Source: Oscheius sp. JU75
Lineage: Eukaryota > Nematoda > Chromadorea > Rhabditida > Rhabditidae
Reading direction: 5' to 3'
DNA: 64,000 nucleotides
NCBI GenBank assembly: GCA_037178855.1
Contig: JASJZC010000004.1
Coordinates: 7,068,001 to 7,132,000 of the forward strand
The translations under genes and the position numbers were made by a program. Positions within the stretch are counted from its first letter, which is position 1. Every line of letters begins with the position of its first letter. Positions 35,611 through 45,200 of this stretch are shown one piece after another. The notes under the pieces are model-generated. The model ran no database searches, had not been told where the DNA came from, and saw nothing but the letters and a program-made list of their open reading frames with translations.

Positions 35611-36125
35611 GGTGAATATTATGTAAAAAGCCCATTTTTCAGCTTATGATGTCCCCTGATCTGTTAGGCCAACATCGGCCTTAGCATATTCGGCTCCCAT
35701 GTCTGCTTTAGTCTGATCGGCCTACATTCGGGTCTTCATCCAGAAGAAAATGTTCGGCAGGGATCAGTGCAAGGTTCTTTTTGACATTTTGTCGATTATA
35801 ATATCACACTTTAGGTAGAAGGGCACCCAATCCCCGATTTGTGCCGCCGTCTACCTCATTACCATATTCATGTTTATTCCGATTCCATTTCTGTCCTGGA
35901 TGCTCGGCAATGACTCAGTTTTGATTCTTTTCCTTCAAGAAAATGAAAATTTAGGACCAATTTCCCATACTCACACTTTTTGGCCTTCATGTCCGGCCTG
36001 CTCTCAATCTTCAACCAGAAGAAAATATTCACCTCGGCCACACTCTACTACTATAACGTGATTTGTTTCTTAGGAATTGGGCACTTAAATAATCGGGGTG
36101 TGAAACTGTTGATACAGTTGTCTAA
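35611..36125 (+). pseudogene. ALG7 pseudogene, 5' part
   Basis: Clearly derived from the neighbouring ALG7 gene at the DNA level, introns included. Copies of exon 1 (with a one-base insertion near 35665 and other losses), intron 1, exon 2 and the start of exon 3 are present. The match then jumps to the end of exon 5 and into intron 5 (CTCTACTACTATAACGTG). Frame is broken early. The retained introns show segmental duplication, not retroposition. Confidence 0.9.
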
Positions 36126-36310
36126 TAACACGTTTCTTTCAAAAAGCTATGCTTGTTTGTCAGCTCATGTCACTTCTAAAAATGACCTGACACGCGTCTC
36201 TGGTACAGTAGAGACATCAGAGTAGGACCAAACGTAACTGTCACTCCATCTTCGGACATGTACGGCAACTTTCAGTTTATTGTGACGAAATTGGTTTGGA
36301 TAGATCAAAA

Positions 36311-37668
36311 TCACTTGAGCCAGAGGGTTTGGAAGTCGGCGAAGAGTCTGTCGAAGAGATCGTCTCCCTCGTAGTCGATCCATTTGTCGTGGAGACAGGA
36401 GAAGTCCACTACGCGCTGTATCAGTCCGCCGGGCCGGATGTTGTACAGAATATTGAAAATGCTCTGCACACTTTGAAGGTCGACAGCGGACAAATACAAA
36501 TTTGTTCTCTGAAAATCAAATCATCTTTCTGTCTCAAAAGGATGTGTTTTCTAAACTTAGGCTTTGCTTTCCTCAATCAAAATCATCATATCTTTTCTAG
36601 GTCCTCTTTTCAGGAACACGTGAAGATCAACAGTCTTTTCAAATTCGTCAAATATAAAATCCCATTCGTCGAACGATATGCTGCGAATCAAATCCCAGTT
36701 TACAATCCATTTCGCAGCTTGGTGTCCGCCTTCAAAATAGTATGGAAAACGAAAATCGATGTCAATGTCTGTTTCGATCTTCAGGTGTGCAAGATTCTGA
36801 ACAATATCCATTAGAGAAACAGAGACGCAGAGATACAGAACCGCACAACTTACATCGATGACGGTGCAAAACTCCTCCATCGACTTGTTCCTTTCCAGAA
36901 TCGATAAAATCACTTTGCCGCTGATCCTGTCATCCCCTACGGTAATAGTAGCAGTACCACGGCATATACTACCAGGTATAGTTATTAAAAACTCGGCTTT
37001 CTTGCAGTTCTGGGTAGCCTATGTAATTTGTGAGTTGTACTACCTACCAGTACTTCCGGATAATTATACAGTTTTGGGACATTCCACGAGGAAAAACTCT
37101 CAAACTTGATAGTTCTGAATGCACTGGCCAGGGCACCTGGTTGAAGGTCACACATGAAAGTCACCAGACGTCCGCACCGAATAATCTTGGCCGTCTTCAT
37201 TACTTCAGCGACTCTCTTGCCGAATTCGTCGGTGCTATTCCATGGGTCGGAAAGAACGTACGATAATTGAACGCTATAGAAGTAGCATCCCCCAACACTT
37301 TCGATTTCGACTGTCTGCCTTGAGGTCAGCTCCCCACTCCCGTTTACGGTGTCCACTTTGACTTCATACTGAAACGAACAGTCAAAAACTGAAACAAACC
37401 AACCTCTGCTTCAAAGAAGAATTTCACCCTGGTTGTAATACGGTCAGTGCAGGAGATTCTTAGATTGTAAACATTGTTGTCGACAAAATCGCGGAGGCCT
37501 TTACATGTTCGACGAAGACGAGTAAAGGAGAGTTCTTCGGTCTGAGGTCGGAGATTTGAGAAGAAAAGAGCGGTGAAAACAAAGAGGCAATGACAGAACA
37601 CTTGAACAAGTTAGCTTTACCTTCTGAATACACCGAAAAAGAAGGTTGTCAGGAAGTTGTGCGAGCAT
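36311..37668 (-). CDS. F-box protein with FTH-like C-terminus
   Basis: Six exons, all introns phase 0: 37668-37621, 37541-37404, 37368-37048, 37009-36854, 36796-36620, 36508-36311; 345 residues. F-box proteins recruit substrates to SCF (Skp1-cullin) ubiquitin ligases. The N-terminus is a good nematode F-box: MLAQLPDNLLFRCIQK joined to LSFTRLRRTCKGLRDFVDNN. The middle (ISCTDRITTRVKFFFEAE, LQPGALASAFRTIKFESFSS) and the end (LYLSAVDLQSVQSIFNILYN, FSCLHDKWIDYEGDD) fit the FTH/DUF38 layout. The final junction is uncertain: without the last splice the protein ends at 36557 instead. The gene sits between the two remains of the duplicated ALG7 copy. Confidence 0.8.
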
Positions 37669-37798
37669 TACCACAAAAAAAAAACTGCAAGGTAAGGTCC
37701 AATTCTGAAATCGATAAGAACGCTATTTGATCAAAAGCGGTGAATGTTCTCCTTACTACTAAAGCGCAATAATATATCTGTGCTGCCTGAAACCAACT

Positions 37799-37859
37799 AG
37801 CAGTCTTCTTGCCTTCTTCATCCGATTCCATCTGCGGGCGTGTTCTACGATGTCGTCCA
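37799..37859 (+). pseudogene. ALG7 pseudogene, 3' fragment 1
   Basis: Matches the last coding bases of ALG7 (TTGCCTTCTTCATCCGATTC, GTGTTCTACGATGTCGTCCA). It stops exactly where the ALG7 stop codon should be and is replaced by foreign sequence. Confidence 0.85.
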
Positions 37860-38362
37860 GTCCTGCTTTGACTAAAGGACTGTCTCGGCTGGTCCCCTCG
37901 AATACGTTTTTGACGCAGAGCAGAGACGATCCTGTCCTTCAGTAGCCTTTCCATCTGATTGTTCTATTTTGTTGTTTTGTGTTTTGCTCGCTGCAATTTT
38001 GTGTTTCTCTGCAAAATTTCTTCTCTTCTTTCTTTTGCTAGAATTTTTTTAAATTTTTGCGCTTGTCTTCCTAAAAAACATATTTATTGGCTATTTTCAG
38101 GTGTTGAAATGACAACACCTTATGAGGCATCCGAACCGCCCTTTCAGGCTATTGAGAACGCGTTTGCCACTTTAGATCGAGTCTTCAAGACCATGAAGGA
38201 TGATAAAGCCAACAAATGCTTGAAAAATTCAACCCTTTGAGAGATTACGTATCCTCACGCTTCGACCCGAACGGTTAGTTTCTTTTTTTTTGTTCATGCA
38301 AACAATGTGTTTAAGAACCGGTGACCAGACTGACCAGATTATTGCACCACAGAAGATGTTAC
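37860..38362 (+). pseudogene. Inserted, decayed copy of the orphan gene
   Basis: Plus-strand relative of the minus-strand gene at 34908-35534, covering its exon 1, intron 1, exon 2 and the next intron start. In exon 1 the ATG has become CTG and the third codon (Trp) is TGA; exon 2 ends early at a TGA near 38240. The intron keeps TTTTGCTCGCTGCAATTTTG in common with the intact locus. The segment is bounded by a 24-base direct repeat (37836-37859 and 38363-38386) that comes from ALG7 sequence. Confidence 0.85.
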
Positions 38363-38458
38363 GGGTGTGTTCTACGATGTCGTCCACTAGATTTTCCTCT
38401 ATTACTGTTGTCACTTTGTCAATAAAACAAGCTTTCCTGTGAATAAATCTTTTATGTA
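38363..38458 (+). pseudogene. ALG7 pseudogene, 3' fragment 2
   Basis: Repeats the ALG7 end (GTGTTCTACGATGTCGTCCA) and continues into the ALG7 3' UTR (AAACAAGCTTTCCTGTGAAT). It resumes what fragment 1 lost. Confidence 0.85.
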
Positions 38459-38494
38459 ACAAAAAAATCAACAAAATGAATGAAAAAGTAAAAA

Positions 38495-41400
38495 CTATTG
38501 GGAAGCAGCCTTTTTCCTGTTGCTGGCGACACGTTTTCGATGGGACCGGCCTTTTAGATGCTCTTCCCTGAAAAAGTTATCAAAAGGGGAGAAAAAATGT
38601 CCGCAAACCAGCAAATTTTCCCGCTGATTGTTCGCTCGCAGTCCGGGCACTGGAAGACGAGGTTCCCGTCAACCTGGCCGTGGGTGAAGGAGGTCTCGGA
38701 GGTGGCACTCTAAAAGTGGAACGCATTGTTCGTTTTTTGCGAATGTGATAATTTTCACCTTTTTTTTATCTTCATGGGCTTAATCTTGTAAATCTGTCAA
38801 TTTTTTTTTGCTTGGGATCTTTCTTGACAAAATAACTTATTAAAGAAGTTTGTCATCGACAGGGATCGAATCTGGGTCGTCTGGTTTGTAGTAGCGTCTC
38901 TTACCAGTACACCACTTTTGCGCTAAAACTTGGAAGGACTGTTATCTCGTTTGGAGGCCGGAGAGCGCTTATATATAAATTGCGCGTTGCTCTGCTATAA
39001 ACTCTAAAATGGTACTTCACATAGAATATCAAAAACCCCTAGTGCGTAAAATCAGCTACAAGCAGGCGGTTACCGACAGACAGAGACGCACGGGCTCTCA
39101 AAAAAAAAACATCGACTCCAACTAACCTTGCACAGACTGCCTCCCTTCATCCATCTATCCACGACCTGTAGGCCGTCATCGATGAAGGTCTCCTTCATAG
39201 ACGAGTCCACCGTAGTTACCGTAACCTAAAGGAGCCATTTTTTCATGTATATCCATAAAAACAAACCTCATCACCTAGATTCCTGCCAAACAATCTCGAC
39301 TTTACCCATCGGCGCTGTTTCCTCGCGTATTGGCGTGTATGGAGCTGAAGATCCTGACAGCCCTGCTCGAATAATTTGGCTCCTTCCGGCGTATTCCAGC
39401 TGCTTTTTGCTCTCAAATAGGGCAGAAACTCTTTGGGGCCGATGCATTGAAGGACGCCGTGTGTTATCGTTTCGAGCTTCTCCTCATTCTAGAATTCTTT
39501 GAATTGCTTGTAATAGTTAAACAGGTGTCCCGACTCGTTTCTACACGAGATTGCGTACGGCTTATACAAAACTATGTCATGGCGCGAATTAACTTCCCCT
39601 TTCATTTTTCGAAAACTACATAAACTACTACCAGAATCGGATTCTTCTGTAAAGCATTTTTCGGTATTTGGCGCTGGTTATTTCCATTTCTAAGTTTGTT
39701 TAATCGACTTAGCGTTAAATCTCACATCTCTTACGTTTATTCTGGCACGAAAAATTACGAGAAATGGAACAAAACAGTTCAAACGGTTTTTCATATTTGC
39801 AGACCTATTTTCGATATTTTTCACGTCAAACTACACTTATATGATATAGTTTTCGACGCTGAATCAATTGAATATATCTCGAGAAAATCACCGAAAAATA
39901 CAAGAAACGGAAACAAAATTTGACAACTTCAGAAAAAGCACGCGGCATATCAGACAGACAAAACGGACCTCAAGAAAATAGTCTTCCAGCTCCTTTTTCA
40001 AGCCCAAAGTGACCATTTTGCCGACGCGACCGTCCAGTCGCTGATCTAGAACCTCTTTGCTCGCGTCCATTGTGATAACCTGTGGATTTTGCTTACTGAA
40101 AATCGATAAAATGTACCAAAGTATTGTCGAACCGGGGCCGTCCCTGGGCTCCATTGCGCTCGTGCTGCTCCCGGACAAGCTCGCTCTTGGCCTTGCCGGT
40201 CAGTTTGAAGATGTGGAGAGCACGAAGTACCCGGGCTCGATTGTTCGGATGGACGAGGGCAGCGGAAGCAGGGTCAACCTGAAAGTCGGATACCATTTTG
40301 TGCTCAAAGATGGCAAGAAAAAGAGTAGGCTATAATCACAGTAATCCGTGGGCGTTGGCACGTAGTTTTAAAAAATTTCTTGCTCAGTCTTCCTTATTTT
40401 TTCTTATTTTTTTCAGTAAATCTGCCCCTTCCTACCAACATAGTTTTCTCCCAGATTTGACCATTGCAGGTGTATGCTGCATTCACGGTCAAAGAAACAT
40501 GCTAATTTTACACATGGAGACCTAGAAAACGAAAAAATCAAAATGTGGCTTTTTGGGATTTCAAATTGCAGTGCTCCCTTTCTGGTCGCATCTGCGTGAA
40601 AAATTCAAAGTATGCACCTTTATTTTTGAACAAACTATAGCGTCTGAAGGAGCGAGATTGCTAGGGAATGATGGTAGCAAAGAATGGACAAAGGATCGGC
40701 AGAGGGGGTCGCACAACCCGAGCGAAATCAGTAGAGAACCTTTTTATCAATCCCAAAAATCAGACACAGAAGGGTGAGGGTGGCGCAAACTGATTGAGTG
40801 AAAACCAAAGAGGGAGGGAGGGGGCTTTGAAGAAGGGGAGGGGGTAGCGCAAAAAAAAGTTTTACAGCAGAGATCCAGTTGAACCCTGACAAAGTTCAAT
40901 GCAAGACAGTACGGGTTTGGAAGAATACGAGCAGTGTCGTAGACTTGTTGAGAGTCGAGATCGGCTAAGTGCTCTGTGGTAAGAATAGAATAGATGGAGC
41001 TTTACAAAAATGGATTACGAGTTGTTTTAGCTTGCTTCTTGTCACTCGTCATTTCTATTATACTTGAGCACTGACGCCAGGAATGTAACTAGCAGGTTTT
41101 GAGACAAACACTGACTCGCAAATTGAATCGAGGTATTTTTCCCGAATCTGTTTTCACGGTGTCCTCTCGAACAACAAACCTCCTTCAACTGCCTATACAG
41201 CTCCTCATTCGTCAGCTCCTCGTGCTCTGATAGTCCATGTCTGCCTGATACCTCTGCATTACACACCAAAACCTTTCGATACCTTCAGTCTGAATCATGT
41301 TGTCCTCAAAAAGCACGCTCTCAATATAGTAGGCTGTTCCTCCCACCAGGATCGGGACCTTTCCTCGCTTTCTAATCTCCTAAATTCCTCACTTTGTGGA

Positions 41401-41757
41401 GTCCAAAAAGGCGGGGAACCTGAATTAGCTGAAGAGACTGTTTCTGGAACTCCTGGACATTATAGCCGCTGCATCCGGCGTCGAGGAAGCTCATCAAATG
41501 GTGCGGAATCTCAGCCATTTCCTCTGCTGTGACCTTGTTTGTCACAATGTCCAACCCTGAATTCATATTTTCGACCATAAGAATGTTACAAAACCTTTGT
41601 AAATCTGCATAGAATCTGCGCTGATCACCTCCCCGCCGTATTTTTGGGCTATTGCGATTCCGAGGTCACTTTTGCCGGTACCGGTGCAGCCGGTAACGAA
41701 AATGACGGGGTCCAAGCGTGGTTTCATGAAGATTTTGTTGAGGAGAGCTCTGAGCAT
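38495..41757 (-). CDS. TRIT1 (gro-1): tRNA dimethylallyltransferase
   Basis: Ten exons: 41757-41595, 41556-41420, 41379-41283, 41244-41180, 40278-40117, 40079-39969, 39488-39267, 39225-39127, 38709-38609, 38567-38495; 409 residues. The enzyme adds an isopentenyl group to A37 of certain tRNAs, in mitochondria and cytosol. P-loop FVTGCTGTGKSDLG is near residue 20. Family blocks follow: SADSMQIYKGLDIVTNK, PILVGGTAYYIES, HPNNRARVLRALHIFK, VLQCIGPKEFLPYL and QYARKQRRWVKSR. The C-terminus carries a matrin-type C2H2 zinc finger (CPDCERT, then EEHLKGRSHRKR), as in eukaryotic members. The upstream ATG gives MLRALLNKIFMKPR, a plausible mitochondrial signal, with a second Met at residue 11; the worm gene is known to use two starts. 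An acceptor lies three bases before the first ATG. Confidence 0.95.
38851..38923 (-). mobile_element. tRNA-derived SINE-like element
   Basis: On the minus strand, box A-like TGGTGTACTGGTAAGAG and box B CAGATTCGATCCCT (38861-38874), in a TRIT1 intron. Confidence 0.6.
39692..39880. repeat. MITE-like inverted repeat
   Basis: TTTAATCGACTTAGCGTTAAA near 39700 and TTTCGACGCTGAATCAATTG near 39851 are imperfect reverse complements. Similar ends bound the element at 42532-42725. In a TRIT1 intron. Confidence 0.6.
40279..41179. other. Long TRIT1 intron
   Basis: No coding exon supported. It includes a G-rich tract (GGGAGGGAGGGGG) near 40812-40845. Confidence 0.6.
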
Positions 41758-42269
41758 GCACTAGAAAGAATGGGGATTGGGATATAGCGTAAAAATGGGG
41801 TCAGTAACTTTTGTTCAAAAGTTTCGTGAACAAACGTCACTAAGATATAGTCTGTTCAGCAGCAAAGTTGAAAATATACACCTTCTTTTCAATCATGTTT
41901 ACGTGGCTATATTGAACACCCAGCCAAGCAGCCAAGTTTTTTCGCTTTTCCTAAAAATTTCTTTCACTGAGTATTCAACGCAGCCATGTTGTATATTCGA
42001 AAAGGCATGAATTCCGTGGAAAGTAACAAACTTTTAGGCCAGAGCCTTGCAAACTCTGTTCATTTTGATCAGTGAGACAGTGTCAAAAGATTGAAACAAA
42101 ATGTAACAGACTCGACAGGAGGAAATCTTCTTCAGCAAAAAAGCACATTTGAAGTCAGTAAAACCTGCAGCAGCCAACTGCCTCAAGCCTCTTCTTCAAC
42201 AAAATTCAACTTTTATCAATTGAGCATCACAATATAACATCGCAGAAAAGGTACACAAGGCAGCAACAA
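41758..42269. other. Intergenic between ITPA and TRIT1
   Basis: Holds an imperfect inverted pair: ACGTGGCTATATTGAACACC near 41891 and CTGAGTATTCAACGCAGCCA near 41965. A related copy lies near 29104. No gene. Confidence 0.55.
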
Positions 42270-45200
42270 TTACTGCTTTTCGAAAAAATCCTTGAGCAGA
42301 GCTAATGCCCTCGAGCGATGGCTGATTGTGTTCTTCACGTTCTTGTCCATCTCCGCGTAAGTTTCCTCGAAACCATCGGGCTAAAAGTTCACTTTTGGAA
42401 CAGTTCCACCACATTTGAAATTTGATTTTCTATGATATTTGATTTATTTAATTTTCTGCGGCAAATTCAAAAATAGTAAATTTTAGCTTTCATTTGCATT
42501 TTTTGATATGTTAGGCTTTTTTCCTCGGACTCTAAAGTGTGTGTAATTGACTCAGAGTCAAAAACTACGTCAGGTCTACTTCGACAAAAAAATCCGAGAA
42601 AACAGCTAAAAAAACGAAACGTATTTTTCAGTCGTAGCCATTTTCTCCAGTTTTTTAAAATAATTTTTGTCAAAGTGTGCGTATCTGAGGTAATTTTAGA
42701 CGCTGAATCGATCGAAAACACTTAGAAGGTCGAAAAATGATTCTTAGGTTCTGAAAAGAAAGTAGCAAATCAAGTATTTTGAGCCACCTAAATTTTCAAT
42801 CTCAGAAAGTTTCCGCGCAAAGCTAAAAATCAAAAAAGCGTCCGTCTACCGTAGTACACCTGTCTCTCTGAAAATTACCTGAAAGCACGGGTCCCAGCCG
42901 AAATTTCTCGGTCCTCGGGGTTCTACAATTTTCCCCGGGCAGCGTCCGCTGAAGACGTGAATCGGCTTGTCTTTGCCCTCGGTGAAGGCGAAAACACATT
43001 GAGCGTAGGCTGTCTTGTCCTCAAAGCCGGCTAGAAATGTTGCTATTCAAAAAATGGCAAGAAAAATATACCCAAAAGTTTGGGGATGCCATTGACGCCG
43101 ACCTTCTTGAGGAACCACTTGATATAGGGACCGGGCAGTCCGCCCATGGCATTGAAGCAGAGACTCGTGTCTTCGACGAGAATGGCTGTGGCGCCTTCCT
43201 GTTCGGCCGCTTCACGACACTTGCGCTCTGCGATTTCTTCCGGCTCGCCTTGGTATTCGGGCAGGTCAATGTCGAGGCTGATTATCTGCAAAATGAGGAG
43301 GAATGAAGCGGTTTTAATTGGCAGCTGGGCACAGTAGAATGCTACAAGTTTCGACAGCTAATTATAGATCTTTTTCGGTAGCATAAGACGCTATTTGACT
43401 ATCAAAATACAAAAAATCCTATACCTTTCGAAACATTCTCCCGGAGATCTAGGCACGCCCGGGCCGATTTTCAGCTCCCTGCGACTCGAACTGGGCGCTG
43501 AAAACCATTTTTAGCGCAGAGGCTGCGCAACAGAAATCAGTCATTTTGCAATGCTCTGCAAAGTTGTCGAAAAAATGCTACAATTTTGAAGAATATCGCA
43601 GAACAAAAATATTCCACCTTGACTATTACATGGCTGATGTGTTGCTTAACCTGAGCGCTGAAAATGGTTTCGCCCCGGCCCACTTTTTTCGAGCCTATAG
43701 CGCATATCTGCTCGGTCTTATCTTTTTAGTCAAAGAGACCTCAATTTTCCGTGTCTATTTCTACGTAACCCAAGCCTTTCTTTCCCTTTATTGCTCAAAT
43801 TGTTTACGTTATTTCTACGTCTTCATTCTTCTTTTGTCGTCTTTTGTTCCAATTCGCCTAGAAGAACGTTGCCTCACTTTCTGCTCTACTGGAAAGTAAA
43901 GGCTACCGCAGCAAGAAAAAAGAAGAGCTACCGAAGTCAGCGGTTGTCTCTTCTACGCTCGGCGTTCTACCATAGAGAAAAGGACTGGGATCCGTCTGAA
44001 GAATACTTAGGCAATACAGACGTTCTCCGCCTACTCGGTCTGAAGGTTCTAAACCATGCCTGCTACGTTTGACTGTGCCACTTACAATGCCCGGTCACTC
44101 TTGGGCATTCCGAGGCAAGTAGAGCTACAAGAGGCTTTAAAGACGATCAAATGGGATGCCATCGCTCTCAATGAACTACGACTTCGAGGAGAAGGAAGTC
44201 TCACGTTCTTGGAATCGAAGGATGTTCTCTTCTGGAGTGGGCACAAACAGCTGTCTCAACATGGTGTCGGCTTCCTCATCAAAGAACAGTACGCCAGCCA
44301 AGCTGTCTTCTCTCCTCATTCTGCAAGATGCGCCACTCTGTTGCTGCCAGATGTGAAGATCTACATGGTAGCCGGCTACGGACCTACTTCCGCATCAACA
44401 GACGAGGAATACGACGAGTTTTTGGCAACTCTCGATGTCATGCTGACCCGTACACCTAAAGGATTCTCTCCAATCCTGCTGGGAGATTTCAACGCAAAGG
44501 TTAGTCGAGACGAATCAAATCGAGATATAGTTGGATTGGCTACGCTTCATGACGGTAACGACAGAGGGAAAGCACTCGTGGAACTATGCAGAGCTCACAA
44601 TCTACGTCTTTGGAGCACTTTTCTCGAGAAACGTGCCAAACGACTTTGGACCTGGAGGAGTCCGAATGGAGTCACTCGGAATCAGATTGACTACATCGCT
44701 GGCAGAAGACACCTAGCCGTGAAAGACGTCTCTGTCCTGAACAACTTCGTGTACAACTCTGACCATCGCATGATTAGGATGCAAGTCTGGAGGAACAATC
44801 TGAAACAAACGAAAAATTACACTCGGAAGAGCAACTTTCGCTTAATTGCTTCCAAGTTCAAGGACAATATGATGACGGCAAACGCGATTAGGAATACCGA
44901 AGACAATCTTCCAGTACAGAGACAATACGAGGATCTGAAGAAAAAGCTGAAGGCCGCAGCACTAGACGCAATGAGAGCTGACACTCTGCCTCCAAGGATG
45001 ACTACTACAACGAAGGCTATTCTTCACTCGAGACGGCTAGCCAGAGACGACGACACAGCTGCAGGTAGAATCTCTTATGCGATTCTCACTCAACAGGCAC
45101 GCAGAATGGTAAAAGCCGATCTGGTTACAAGGAAAGAGGAAGTGTTGAGAAGAGCGGTAGAACAGGGACGAAGTTTGAAAGATGCTGCTCTGGCCACTCA

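Noticed and set aside
43546-44072. Two short ORFs upstream of the RTE reading frame as a possible ORF1
   Set aside because: They cross the left target site duplication or have no coherent content; RTE elements often have a single ORF.
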